Assembly (NCBI GenBank): GCA_020186115.1
Contig: WSYJ01000072.1
Span: forward strand, 1 to 64,000
Source: Histomonas meleagridis
Lineage: Eukaryota > Parabasalia > Tritrichomonadida > Dientamoebidae
Length of the DNA: 64,000 nucleotides
Direction: 5' to 3'
Below the pieces are notes generated by a model. The model was not told the origin of the DNA. It ran no database searches and was given only the letters and a program-made list of their open reading frames with translations. The position numbers and the translations under genes were made by a program. Below, piece by piece: positions 33,001 through 43,540 of the stretch. Numbering within the stretch: position 1 is the first letter of the stretch; each line of letters starts with the position of its first letter.

Positions 33001-36000
33001 CCAGAATATGTTCAGCAAGTAAGAAATCCACTCATGCAGCAAAAAAATTTTGCAGGAAAAATACAAAATACAGTGCAACAACAAAACTTACAACAAAGAG
33101 AAAAAATGTATCAACAGAAACCACAATTAATCGAAGAAAATCCTCCACAGGTACAAGCACAACAGGTGCCTAAATTAATCAAAGAAATACAGCAGCAGAA
33201 GCCACAAATAATAGAAGAAAAACCTCCACAACAACAACAGATTCAGCAAAACATACAAATGATAAGAGATATACAGCAGCAGAAACCAAGATACATAGGA
33301 GAAATGCCTCAACAACAAATTCAACATCAACCACAACTAATTACAGAGATACCACCACAAATGCAAACAAATAAAAAACCCCAATTAATAAAAGACTTAA
33401 AACAAGAGCAACAAAACATAAATGAAGATTCTATACAACAACAAATTTCCCAAATGAATAAAGAAAATCCTCAACAACAAATTCAGCAACATAAATTGAA
33501 AACAATAAACGAATCACCTAGACACCAGAAACAACAAAATCTTCAATTAATAAAAGAAAAAATTCAACAACAAAGTCAACAACAAAAAGAAACACCTCCT
33601 CAACAAGACATTCAAATAATAAAAGAAATACCACAGAAAAAACAGCCACAACAAAATATTCATGTAACAAAAGAAATACCTCCTCAACAACAAACACAAC
33701 AAAGCATTCATGTAATAAAAGAAATACCTCCTCAACAAAATAATCAAATAATAAAAGAGATACCTCCTCAACAACAGAAGCAACAAAATATTCACGTAAT
33801 AAAAGAGATACTTCCTCAACAAAATAATCAAATAATAAAAGAGATACCTCCTCAACAAAATAATCAAATAATTAAAGAAATCCCTGCTCAACAAAATAAT
33901 CAAATAATTAAAGAGATACCACAGAAAAAACAGGCACAACAAAACATTCATGTAACAAAAGAAATACCACAGAAAAAACAGCCACAACAAAATATTCATG
34001 TAATAAAAGAAATACCTCCTCAACAAAATAATCAAATAATAAAAGAGATACTTCCTCAACAACAGACGCAACAAAATATTCACGTAATAAAAGAAATACC
34101 TCCTCAACAACAGAAGCAACAAAATATTCACGTAATAAAAGAAATACCTCCTCAACAAAATAATCAAATAATAAAAGAGATACTTCCTCAACAAAATAAT
34201 CAAATAATTAAAGAAATACCACAGCAACAAAAGAAACAACAAAATATTCAAATAATTAAAGAAATACCTCCTCAACAACAGAAACAACAAAATATTCAAA
34301 TAATTAAAGAAATACCTCCTCAACAACAAACACAACAAAGCATTCACGTAATAAAAGAAATACCTCCTCAACAAAATAATCAAATAATTAAAGAAATACC
34401 TCCTCAACAACAGAAGCAACAAAATATTCACGTAATAAAAGAAATACCTCCTCAACAAAATAATCAAATAATAAAAGAGATACTTCCTCAACAAAATAAT
34501 CAAATAATTAAAGAAATACCTCCTCAACAACAGAAACAACAAAATATTCACGTAATAAAAGAAATACCACAGCAACAACAGAAGCAACAAAATATTCATG
34601 TAATAAAAGAAATACCTCCTCAACAACAGAAACAACAAAATATTCACGTAATAAAAGAAATACCACAGCAACAACAGAAACAACAAAATATTCACGTAAT
34701 AAAAGAAATACCTCCTCAACAAAATAATCAAATAATTAAAGAAATACCTCCTCAACAACAGAAACAACAAAATATTCACGTAATAAAAGAAATACCACAG
34801 CAACAACAGAAACAACAAAATATTCAAATAATTAAAGAAATACCACAGCAACAACAGAAACAACAAAATATTCACGTAATAAAAGAAATACCTCCTCAAC
34901 AAAATAATCAAATAATAAAAGAGATACTTCCTCAACAACAGAAGCAACAAAATATTCACGTAATAAAAGAAATACCTCCTCAACAAAATAATCAAATAAT
35001 TAAAGAAATACTTCCTCAACAACAGACGCAACAAAATATTCACGTAATAAAAGAAATACCTCCTCAACAACAGAAGCAACAAAATATTCACGTAATAAAA
35101 GAAATACCTCCTCAACAAAATAATCAAATAATAAAAGAGATACTTCCTCAACAAAATAATCAAATAATTAAAGAAATACCTCCTCAACAACAGAAACAAC
35201 AAAATATTCACGTAATAAAAGAAATACCACAGCAACAACAGAAGCAACAAAATATTCATGTAATAAAAGAAATACCTCCTCAACAACAGAAACAACAAAA
35301 TAATCAAATAATTAAAGAAATACCTCCTCAACAACAGAAACAACAAAATATTCACGTAATAAAAGAAATACCACAGCAACAACAGAAGCAACAAAATATT
35401 CATGTAATAAAAGAAATACCTCCTCAACAACAGAAACAACAAAATAATCAAATAATTAAAGAAATACCTCCTCAACAACAGAAACAACAAAATATTCACG
35501 TAATAAAAGAAATACCACAGCTACAACAAACACAACAAAGCATTCATGTAACAAAAGAAATACCTCCTCAACAAAATATTCACATAATTAAAGAAATACC
35601 TCCTCAACAACAGACGCAACAAAATATTCAAATAATTAAAGAAATACCGCAGCAAACGAAAGAAGTTCTATCCCATAATGAGCATTTGTCCAAAGAATTT
35701 GTTATCCAACCGCAATCACTACAGCAGAATAAAGAATCAACCAAAATTGCGCTTCCCCAACAGAATACACAAATACCACTTCAATCTCAGCAGAAAACAA
35801 AACTTATCAAAGAAATTCGAATACTTCGTCAGCCAAATCAAAAAATCCAAACAATTAGAGAACCAATGACAGATAGCGAAATTAAAAATACGGTAAGTAA
35901 AATTAAAAGCCAGGAAAAAATTGAAGATATACAAGATATTATAGCAAAAACAATTGAACAAATTACGCAAGACAAAACGGATAGTGTTACTCCAGATAAT

Positions 36001-36621
36001 AATAATGATAAACATATTGGTAAGTCAAAACAAGAACATTCGAAAAAATCGAAAAGCAATAAAAAAATGAAACGAATAAAATATTATCCATATGATTTAG
36101 TTAAACTTAATTCAGGAATTCCATCAACTGTAATACAAACCAACGCATCAAACTATGTCGTAATTAGACAAGATAATCAAATAGAATCAGTCACAGATGA
36201 TCAAATCATAGGGAAACTTCAAAATCAACCACACATGATTGATGAAGAAAATTTCCCATTATTTTTTGGAGATTTAGTAGACTTTAATGGAAAACAAGGT
36301 CAAATTATTCAAATGTATAATGATCACATATATATTAAATATCCAAATGAAGAATTTGTATGTATTTTTGCTAATAAAGTAAAATCGTTAGCTCCAAAAA
36401 AGAATGGTTCTGTAATTGGAGAAAAAATAATTTCTATAAAGGGAACGAACGTTTATTCAAAGCCGTTAAGAATCACATCGGTTTCGGTTAGATTCGGGGT
36501 AACGGCCACTGATGAAAAAGGAAATCCCCAATTTTTCCCATTTGAACAATATAGGACGAAATGGATTTATGAAAAAGAATTTAATTCGCTCGGTTATAAT
36601 AATAATGCATCAAACAATTAA
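30033..36621 (+). CDS. Spt5-like elongation factor with giant Gln-rich repeat insert
   Basis: The N-terminal half (30033-32006) has an NGN-type domain at residues about 51-118 (IYEIHVKQGNPYEFFVALAR, IIQIEATDKEALLELVEG). A KOW domain follows at 135-175 (FTPGKIIRINRRDPGQVIAV, IYVKHYPHIDYEKLK), close to the Spt5 pattern PGxxVRxKRGxYxxDxAQV...PRIDY. A conserved-type linker includes WDGDIYIGKFMYSFYSMES. The C-terminal half (about 36070-36621) has further KOW-like units: YYPYDLVKLNSGIPSTVIQT and FGDLVDFNGKQGQIIQMYNDH, then IFANKVKSL. Between them lie about 1,750 residues of Asn/Gln-rich sequence with two tandem-repeat arrays. Spt5 binds RNA polymerase II over the exit channel. Four single-base insertions in the first array (near 32001, 32081, 32101 and 32310) put the C-terminal half out of frame by one, yet both halves are open, so sequence or assembly error in the array is likely. 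There is no acidic N-terminus and no CTR after the last KOW. Confidence 0.7.
31740..32535 (+). repeat. 72-base tandem repeat, 11 copies, in Spt5-like gene
   Basis: Eleven nearly identical copies encode the 24-residue unit NNTMSQTSTSAIQIKSKNDEAKLQ, split here as NNTMSQTSTSAIQ plus IKSKNDEAKLQ. The array is 796 bases, that is 11 x 72 plus four inserted bases (one C, three A in A runs). Near identity of copies points to recent expansion and to a risk of consensus error. Confidence 0.9.
33120..35660 (+). repeat. Gln-rich IIKEIPPQQ tandem array in Spt5-like gene
   Basis: Units of 12 residues (IIKEIPPQQNNQ) and 17 residues (VIKEIPPQQQKQQNIHV, IIKEIPQQQQKQQNIQI) alternate in blocks. Copies are degenerate before about 33600 and tight from 33600 to 35660. 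Higher-order blocks recur, for example between 33680-34200 and 34320-35200. Only in-frame length variants are seen, so this array, unlike the first, keeps one frame for over 2.5 kb. Confidence 0.9.
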
Positions 36622-36867
36622 AAAAAAATTTATTGTTATTTAAGAATTATGTAAACATTTAGATAGAAGTAATCATTATTTTTTTACCCAAAGGAATTTT
36701 CTTTTAAGAACACAAAATCAATTGATTAAAGCTTTAAACTGAAAGATTTTCAGATGATTTAAATTAATTTAAATGAATAAATATACATTTATGAAATATA
36801 ATATTGTGTTGTTGAAAGTTCATGTAAAATATATTTATATATAAAAAAAAATTTAAATTAAATTAAT

Positions 36868-37122
36868 TTATGCACGATAAACGTTTTGGAGTAATCCCTT
36901 TTCGGTAGCAATACGATTGAGGGCATTATCAGCTTCACCAAGGTTTCGAAGGTAACCTGAGAAAACAACTGTTTCGAATTCACCTGTTGGGAGACCTTCT
37001 TCATTTAATTTAGCAATTCTAAATTGAACAGAAGCATGATCATGTGGTGGGATTAAGCGATGTGTGGCATCACACTTACGCGGGATAAGTCTATCAACAA
37101 CTTCTCCTTTTTCGTTCTGCAT
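36868..37122 (-). CDS. RPS21: Ribosomal protein eS21
   Basis: 84 residues from the ATG at 37122: MQNEKGEVVDRLIPRKCDAT, then LIPPHDHASVQFRIAKL, GEFETVVFSGYLRNLGEADN and a short C-terminal helix. This follows the eukaryotic eS21 pattern MQND.GE.VDLY.PRKCSA...DHAS.Q and its usual length of about 83 residues. It is a component of the small subunit platform. The frame stays open upstream to another ATG at 37170, but the conserved Met at 37122 and the CCTTTTCTA element directly before it choose the shorter form. It is divergent from topoisomerase II, with 110 bases between start codons. Confidence 0.95.
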   Translation of the reverse strand: MQNEKGEVVDRLIPRKCDATHRLIPPHDHASVQFRIAKLNEEGLPTGEFETVVFSGYLRNLGEADNALNRIATEKGLLQNVYRA

Positions 37123-37146
37123 TAGAAAAGGCCAACCACAACCGCC
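37123..37146 (-). promoter_or_regulatory. Ribosomal-type promoter of eS21
   Basis: The minus strand reads CGGTTGTGGTTGGCCTTTTC followed by TA and the ATG. It matches, nearly base by base, the sequence before the P2 gene at 52700-52723. A CGGTT (Myb-like) site lies 22 bases before the start and CCTTTT about nine bases before it. Confidence 0.55.
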
Positions 37147-37232
37147 AAGTAAACTCGTCACTTTTGTCAAAAGCCAAGTGAAATAATTTTTGACGGTTGT
37201 TTCCGTTTATTAATTCCTGGCCAGTTTTTAAA

Positions 37233-40200
37233 ATGAGCAGTCAAGACTCTGAACCAATGTCTGTAGGTTCCAAAGAGGACTACGAGAAGTTAGACCTTAG
37301 AGAACACATTCTTAAAAGGCCTGAAAGTTACATTGGCTCTAAAGCTGCAACAACACAACCAATATGGGTTGTCGATGATGGCAAGATGAATTACCGTGAA
37401 ATCACTTACGTACCTGGTTTATACAAGATATTTGATGAAATTCTTGTTAATGCAGCAGATAACTGTCAAAGACAACCTCCAACAAAAACAATCAAAGTTG
37501 AAATCAATCCTGATGAAGGATACATTAGTGTTTGGAATGATGGCAAAGGAATTCCAATTGAAGAGAAATATGTTGAGAAGGAAGATAAGAAATATTGGAT
37601 TCCAGAATTTATTTTCGGGAATTTATTAACTTCATCTAACTTCAATGATGAAGAGAAGCGTGTTACTGGTGGTCGTAATGGCTTTGGTGCCAAGCTTACC
37701 AATATCTATTCAACACGATTCATTGTCGAATGTGTTTCAACAGATCCTAGCACAGGTCAATTTTATAAATACACCCAAGAATTCACAGATCATATGGAAA
37801 ACATTGGCAAACCTAAAATCAAAAAGTTAAGTGGGAATCCCAAGACATCAACACTTATTAAGTTTTATCCAGATGTATCATTATTTCATATGGATAGGTT
37901 AGATGATGATATTATATCTCTATTAACACGACGTGTTTGGGATATGGCCGGTGTTCTTAAAGGATGTGCAGTTTATTTAAATAATTCACGTACACCAATT
38001 CGTTCATGGGAAGAATATTGTAAATTATTTTTACCTGAAGGCGCGACATTAATTCAATGTGAAGTTAATCCACGTTGGAGAATAGCAGTAGCAGCATCAC
38101 CTGATCAATCATTTCAACAAATTTCATTTGTTAATGCAGTATCTACAATTAGAGGTGGTACACATGTAGATTTAGTAACTAATCAAATTACCAAATTTTT
38201 TGTACAAGAACTTTCTAAAGGATCAAACAAAGTTTCAATTAAGACGAATATGGCAAAACAATTTTTATTTGTATTTGTTAATTCATTAATTGAAAATCCA
38301 AGTTTTGATTCACAAACAAAAGAAACATTAACATTACCAGTGAAAGAATTTGGTAGTAAATGTGATATACCAGAAAACTTCTTAAAGAAATTAATGAAGA
38401 CAGAAATCCCCGGTTACATTCGAGAATATGCAAAATATAAAGAAAATAGTACAATGCAAAAAATGGGTGGTAAGAAACAAGCTAAAATTTATGGTATGGC
38501 AAAACTTACAGATGCAAATGAAGCAGGACGAGCTAAATCATCAGAATGTACATTAATTCTTACAGAAGGAGACTCTGCTAAAGGTATGGCAGTAACTGGA
38601 GTATCTGTTGTAGGACATGATTACTTTGGAGTATTTCCATTAAGAGGTAAATTATTAAATACACGTGATATATCAGCAGCAAAATTAGCTAAGAATGCTG
38701 AAATCCAAAACATCATGAAAATTATGGCATTAAAACCAGGTAAAAAATATGATGATGCAGAATCATTAAAAGAATTACGATATGGTTCAATTATGATTAT
38801 GGCTGATCAAGATCAAGATGGTTCACATATCAAAGGATTAATTATTAATTTTATTCATTCAATGTGGCCTTCATTACTTAAAAGACCTAAATTTTTATGT
38901 GAATTTATTACACCTATAGTTAAAGTTACAAAAGGTAAAGAAAAGCCTATAGCATTTTATACATTACCAGAATTTATAGCATGGAAAAAAGAACATAATG
39001 ATGGTAGAGGTTATGCAATTAAATATTATAAAGGTTTGGCTACATCAGATGATGATGAAACTAAAGAATATTTTTCAAATATGAAAAAACATCGAATTTA
39101 TTTTAAATATCAAAATCAAGATGATGAAGAATGTATTCAATTAGCATTTTCAAAGAAAAGAGCAGATGATCGTAAACAATGGTTAGCAAATCTAGATCCA
39201 GCTACTACATATTTAGGTCAAGATACGCCAACAGTTACATATAAAGATTTTGTTGATAAAGAACTTATCTTATTTAGTAATTATGCAAATGTCCGTGCAA
39301 TCCCTTCAGTAATAGATGGACTTAAACCAGGTCAAAGAAAAGTATTATGGGTATCACTTAAGAATAAAATTAACAAAGATCTTAAAGTAGTCCAACTTGC
39401 AGGTAAAGTTTCTGAACAATCTGCTTATCATCATGGAGAAGATTCATTAAATCAAACAATTACAGCTATGGCACAATCATTTGTATGGAGTAATAATATT
39501 AATTTATTTGTACCACAAGGTCAATTTGGTACAAGACTTAAAGGAGGTACAGATGCAGGTGCGCCACGTTATATTTATACACGTTTATCACCAATCACAA
39601 GAAAAATCTTTCATAAAGATGATGATCAATTATTAGAATATCTTACAGATGAAGGTATACCAATTGAACCTAAATATTATGTACCAATTATACCAATGGT
39701 TTTAGTTAATGGTTCAAATGGTATAGGTGTAGGTTGGAGTTCAAATGTCCCATGTTATAATCCTAAAGATATCGTAGCAAATATTAAACGTAAAATTAAT
39801 GGTGAAGAATTAGAACCAATGATTCCATGGTATTCTGGATTTACAGGTACAATAGAGAAAGTTGGACAAAATAAAGATGAAGGTTCAACTTATATGGTTA
39901 AAGGTATAGCTAAAGAAGTTACATCTGAAATGATATCAATTACAGAATTACCTATTGAAGTATGGACAAATAAATATAAATCATTTTTAGAATCATTAAT
40001 TACAGGTGAAGGTATTAAAGAAAAGAAAGATAAAACTAAAGGTAAAGCTTCACAAGGTACAGCTACATCTACAACTTCTAGAGGTAGAAAGAAGAAAACA
40101 GATGAACCTGAAAAACCAGTTAAATTCGAACCATTAATTAGTGATATTCGAGATAATTCTACAAATAATACTGTTGATTTTGATGTATATGTTAATGAAG

Positions 40201-41393
40201 ATCAAATGGAACATATTAAAACAATTGGAATTGAGAAATTCTTTAAATTATCTAAATCACTTAAAGAATCGAATATGACCTTATTTGATCCAGAAGGTCG
40301 TATTAAACAATATCATTCACCAGAAGAAATTCTTAATGATTTTTATGATGTTCGACTTAGTTTATATGAAGAACGTAAAACGGCTATATTAGAAGATTTA
40401 CGTATAGCAGTTGTACATATCTCAAATCAAGCACGTTTCATTAAAGAGTTTATTGAAGGAGTTATTGAACTTAGGAATATACCACAAAAGACAATATTAC
40501 TTAACTTAAAAGCACGTAAATATGATTTATATCAAACTAAAGGTAATATTCCTAAGAAAGTTGCAGATGATGTAATTGATACAGGTGGTAATAATGATGA
40601 AGAAGAAGAACAATTAGATCAAAATGATACAGAAATTGACACATTACGTAAAGGTTATAATTATCTTTTATCAATGAAAATTTCTACTCTTACACAAGAA
40701 CGTTTTCATAAATTACTTAAAGAAAAAGAACAAACACAAGAAAGTATGCAACGTATGATGGAAAAACAGCCAACTCAAATGTGGCTTGAAGATCTAGAAG
40801 AGTTTGAAGCAGAATATGAGAAATTCGAAAGAGAACGAGAAGCAAAACGTCAAACACAAATAGAAGATGTCCTTCGATCTAAACGTAAGAGTAAATCTAC
40901 TGTTAAAATTACACAACGTAAACGAAAGCCTAAAGTAACACCACCAACACAAGAGAATGATTCACAAGCAGGTGCAAATAAAGCAGATGTCGATGCACAA
41001 GTAGACGCAAATAATACTAATGAAAAGAAGGCAGCTCCAGTAAAGAAAGAACGGAAGCCACGCGTAACGAAATCTAAAGCAGAGCCTAAGAAAAAAGCGC
41101 CTGTTAAAAAGGAAGTAAAGAAAGAAACAAAGAAACCTACAGCAACAACAACATCTAAAAGAAGCACAACAAAGAAGAGCACTGCATTTGAGGATTCAGA
41201 CTCAGATATAGAACTTGATGATTCATCATCTGACTTCGGCTCATCATCCATAGCAAGTAATTATAAGCCAAGAGCAGCCTCAATGAAACAAACAAATATT
41301 GCAGAAATGTTAAAGGCTGCTTCGAAAGATTCTGATGATGACGAATCTTCTGAAACAACATCTGATGATGAGTCAAGTGAATTTGAAGAATGA
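37233..41393 (+). CDS. TOP2: DNA topoisomerase II
   Basis: 1,386 residues from ATG at 37233 (MSSQDSEPMS); the frame is open upstream to a TTG that is not needed. The GHKL ATPase carries EILVNAADNCQ, VWNDGKGIPI and GGRNGFGAKLTNI. Toprim has ILTEGDSAKGMA (Glu near residue 445), PLRGKLLN and ADQDQDGSHIKGL (near 525). The DNA-gate Tyr is in GAPRYIYTRLSP (Tyr near 780), with the strand-passage GIGVGWSSNVP after it. A helical tower follows and then a Lys/Ser/Glu-rich, non-conserved tail from about residue 1150 that ends in acidic-serine repeats (DDESSETTSDDES). The enzyme passes one duplex through another for chromosome decatenation in the nucleus. All catalytic motifs are intact. Length is a little below human TOP2A (1,531). 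GACGGTTG upstream may be shared with the divergent eS21. Confidence 0.98.
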   Translation: MSSQDSEPMSVGSKEDYEKLDLREHILKRPESYIGSKAATTQPIWVVDDGKMNYREITYVPGLYKIFDEILVNAADNCQRQPPTKTIKVEINPDEGYISVWNDGKGIPIEEKYVEKEDKKYWIPEFIFGNLLTSSNFNDEEKRVTGGRNGFGAKLTNIYSTRFIVECVSTDPSTGQFYKYTQEFTDHMENIGKPKIKKLSGNPKTSTLIKFYPDVSLFHMDRLDDDIISLLTRRVWDMAGVLKGCAVYLNNSRTPIRSWEEYCKLFLPEGATLIQCEVNPRWRIAVAASPDQSFQQISFVNAVSTIRGGTHVDLVTNQITKFFVQELSKGSNKVSIKTNMAKQFLFVFVNSLIENPSFDSQTKETLTLPVKEFGSKCDIPENFLKKLMKTEIPGYIREYAKYKENSTMQKMGGKKQAKIYGMAKLTDANEAGRAKSSECTLILTEGDSAKGMAVTGVSVVGHDYFGVFPLRGKLLNTRDISAAKLAKNAEIQNIMKIMALKPGKKYDDAESLKELRYGSIMIMADQDQDGSHIKGLIINFIHSMWPSLLKRPKFLCEFITPIVKVTKGKEKPIAFYTLPEFIAWKKEHNDGRGYAIKYYKGLATSDDDETKEYFSNMKKHRIYFKYQNQDDEECIQLAFSKKRADDRKQWLANLDPATTYLGQDTPTVTYKDFVDKELILFSNYANVRAIPSVIDGLKPGQRKVLWVSLKNKINKDLKVVQLAGKVSEQSAYHHGEDSLNQTITAMAQSFVWSNNINLFVPQGQFGTRLKGGTDAGAPRYIYTRLSPITRKIFHKDDDQLLEYLTDEGIPIEPKYYVPIIPMVLVNGSNGIGVGWSSNVPCYNPKDIVANIKRKINGEELEPMIPWYSGFTGTIEKVGQNKDEGSTYMVKGIAKEVTSEMISITELPIEVWTNKYKSFLESLITGEGIKEKKDKTKGKASQGTATSTTSRGRKKKTDEPEKPVKFEPLISDIRDNSTNNTVDFDVYVNEDQMEHIKTIGIEKFFKLSKSLKESNMTLFDPEGRIKQYHSPEEILNDFYDVRLSLYEERKTAILEDLRIAVVHISNQARFIKEFIEGVIELRNIPQKTILLNLKARKYDLYQTKGNIPKKVADDVIDTGGNNDEEEEQLDQNDTEIDTLRKGYNYLLSMKISTLTQERFHKLLKEKEQTQESMQRMMEKQPTQMWLEDLEEFEAEYEKFEREREAKRQTQIEDVLRSKRKSKSTVKITQRKRKPKVTPPTQENDSQAGANKADVDAQVDANNTNEKKAAPVKKERKPRVTKSKAEPKKKAPVKKEVKKETKKPTATTTSKRSTTKKSTAFEDSDSDIELDDSSSDFGSSSIASNYKPRAASMKQTNIAEMLKAASKDSDDDESSETTSDDESSEFEE

Positions 41394-41429
41394 ATTCATT
41401 TGTAAATCTTTCATTTCATATTTTATTTC

Positions 41430-42035
41430 TTATTTACAGCATTTGGCGTTGTCAGTGTTCTGTTGCAGCGCCCTCTTCGCGGTCGCTTCACAGCGCCCGG
41501 GGACATCCATAACAGCGGCGACGAGAAGGCCGAACGCGTCGTCGATGTTGGTGTTGTACTTCGCCGACGTTTCGATGTACGGGATGCCGTACTGGTCGGC
41601 TTCGGCTTTCGCAAGCTCACACGGAACTTTCCGATCTAAATCTGATTTGTTCCCAACGAGAACCATTTTGATTTCAGAAACGTCAATGACATGGGCCATC
41701 GAATTGATCCAGCATCCAACCAGTTCGAAGGTTTTCGGCGTTGAAAGATCGAAAACAAGGAGAACACCATTTGAATTTCTAAAAAATGATGGGACAATAG
41801 ATCGATATCGTTCTTGACCTGAAGTATCGTAAATTTGAAGTCGTATGGTATGGCCATTATATTCGATTTTTTTATGTTTGAAAGCAGCCCCTATAGTATT
41901 AGTTGTATTAGGATCAAAATTATGATCAACATATTGATTAACTATACATGTCTTACCAGTATTACTTTCACCAAGCATAAGAATTTTTAAGCATGGTGTA
42001 CCCGATGAGATGTTGCTATTTATTCTTTGTGACAT
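41430..42035 (-). CDS. Rab-family small GTPase
   Basis: 201 residues. P loop GESNTGKT, switch I with TNTIGAAF, switch II YDTSGQERYRS (standard WDTAGQE with W to Y and A to S), NKSD base motif, ETSAKYN, and a C-terminal KCCK prenylation tail. This is a complete Rab, a vesicle-traffic switch on a target membrane; the subfamily cannot be told by eye. The C-terminal third is encoded by far more GC-rich DNA (about 41440-41640) than the AT-rich N-terminal part and neighbours, a compositional jump inside the gene. A 201-residue length is normal. No clear initiator precedes the ATG. Confidence 0.95.
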   Translation of the reverse strand: MSQRINSNISSGTPCLKILMLGESNTGKTCIVNQYVDHNFDPNTTNTIGAAFKHKKIEYNGHTIRLQIYDTSGQERYRSIVPSFFRNSNGVLLVFDLSTPKTFELVGCWINSMAHVIDVSEIKMVLVGNKSDLDRKVPCELAKAEADQYGIPYIETSAKYNTNIDDAFGLLVAAVMDVPGRCEATAKRALQQNTDNAKCCK

Positions 42036-42282
42036 TACTACAAAATATAGGAACTTTTTTCAAAGAAGTTCAGTACTGAATTTTCTGAAGTGGTCAGGAA
42101 TTTTTTCTATGTTTTACATGAATTGCGATAAATTAAAATATCTTGATATATACTTATTTAACAATAAAATCATAAAATTAAATTTGATTATCTCTATTTT
42201 GCTTATTTTATATTTGTTTTAATCAATGTAATTCGAATTCGGAAAAAATTCAAAAATACGTTTATAATTTAACCAAAATATT

Positions 42283-43410
42283 TTGAGCTTTGAAGAAGAA
42301 TCAAATAACGAAGAAGAAATACAATGGAAATTACCTGAGCCAAAAACATACGAGGTGACTGAAATGCAGCTAAAAGAATTTAAAAAATCATTTCAAGAAT
42401 TAAAACAAAAACTTGATGAACTTAAAAAACAACAGGAAGAAATCAAAAAACAAAACATAATATTAAGAAATGAAAAAAATGAAATAGAAATTCAAAGAAA
42501 ACAATTTGAAAAGGATAAAAATGAATTTAATAATCAATTACAATTTTTCAGATCAGAAATAGGAAAATCAAAGCCAAAAGGAACTAAAAGGGAAAAGCAA
42601 GACTCACAAACCCAAGAAGAAATGGCCGATATCCAAGTTTCAAAAATGACAATAAGAGAATTACTTGAAAAGAAGAAAGCATTGGAATTAAAATACAAAG
42701 AAGAAAATGATTTATGGAAATCTGAGAAGCAACGTTTAATTAATACTCTGCAACTTCAAAAAGAAAAAAATGATTCCTTAAAGTTAACAATATCTCAATT
42801 TAGTACTCCTACTAAGCAGAAAAAATCAATTTCTCCCGAAGTTTCACCAACTTCCCCTATAAAGCCCATTATGGAAGAACCAATAATTGAAGATGATTCA
42901 TCTCCACAAAAAAGTATAAATCACCAAACAAATGATTTAGAAGAACAAAGTGTACAATTTGAACGATTGTCAATACCTCATTATGATTATGACATTAATT
43001 TTGATTATCATCCAATAGGTGAAGGTATCAAATCACCTCATGGGAAAGAGATACGATACCCCAACGGGGATGTTGTTGTGCAATTTAGGAATGGAACTTG
43101 TAAAATTCGTACGGATTCGAACATTTTTATATTTTATAACAACGGTGATATACTTAAAGAATTCGATGATGGAGCTGTTGCGTACTTTTTTGCTAACACT
43201 GGTGCGATTGAACTCACGCTCCCTGATAGTACAGTTGTTATTGACTTTCCAAGTGGTCAAAAAGAAGCGCATTTTCCCAACGGAGATAAATATGTTCTGT
43301 TTCCAAACGGAAGTAGTAAATACACGAAAGAAAATGGCGACTACCAAATTATAACTGCGAAAAATAAAGTGGAAACACACATTTCAAATAAGTTTAAAAA
43401 ATATAAATAA
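42283..43410 (+). CDS. SAS-4/CPAP-like centriole protein (TCP10 C-terminal domain)
   Basis: 375 codons from TTG at 42283, or 348 from the first ATG at 42364. Residues about 28-195 form a coiled coil (EFKKSFQELKQKLDELKKQQ). Residues about 245-365 are a TCP10/G-box domain made of short repeated strands: SPHGKEIRYPNGDVVVQFRN, DGAVAYFFANTGAIEL, LPDSTVVIDFPSGQKEAHF and FPNGDKYVLFPNGSSKY. In CPAP/SAS-4 this domain forms a single free-standing beta sheet that binds STIL/Ana2 and is needed for centriole and basal-body assembly. It is much shorter than CPAP and has no visible tubulin-binding PN2-3 region. TTG AGC TTT GAA GAA is where an ATG would be expected; see findings. Confidence 0.85.
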   Translation: MSFEEESNNEEEIQWKLPEPKTYEVTEMQLKEFKKSFQELKQKLDELKKQQEEIKKQNIILRNEKNEIEIQRKQFEKDKNEFNNQLQFFRSEIGKSKPKGTKREKQDSQTQEEMADIQVSKMTIRELLEKKKALELKYKEENDLWKSEKQRLINTLQLQKEKNDSLKLTISQFSTPTKQKKSISPEVSPTSPIKPIMEEPIIEDDSSPQKSINHQTNDLEEQSVQFERLSIPHYDYDINFDYHPIGEGIKSPHGKEIRYPNGDVVVQFRNGTCKIRTDSNIFIFYNNGDILKEFDDGAVAYFFANTGAIELTLPDSTVVIDFPSGQKEAHFPNGDKYVLFPNGSSKYTKENGDYQIITAKNKVETHISNKFKKYK

Positions 43411-43540
43411 ATGTTTTTAATGTTAAATTAATATTTTGCTTTACTTTTATTTAATGAACATATAAAATTAAAATTATTATTTATGAATATATAAACGAAA
43501 CAAAGATAAAAAAAGAATAAAAGAATAAAATAAACAAATT

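Noticed and set aside
33547-35499. 650-codon open frame on the minus strand, Leu/Phe/Tyr-rich like a membrane protein
   Set aside because: It is the antisense of the IIKEIPPQQ repeat array; the repeat unit happens to contain no stop in this frame, so the length carries no evidence.
33120-35660. CRISPR-like array
   Set aside because: The repeats are in-frame coding units without unique spacers, in a eukaryotic gene.
37123-37170. Longer eS21 with 16 extra residues
   Set aside because: The conserved family start is MQN at 37122 and the extra codons cover the CCTTTT promoter element.
37197-37232. TTG start for topoisomerase II
   Set aside because: An ATG AGC start in normal context follows 36 bases later; the upstream residues are not conserved-looking.
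40850-41251. 133-codon minus-strand frame in the TOP2 tail
   Set aside because: Antisense of the Lys-rich tail; no start context and no domain.
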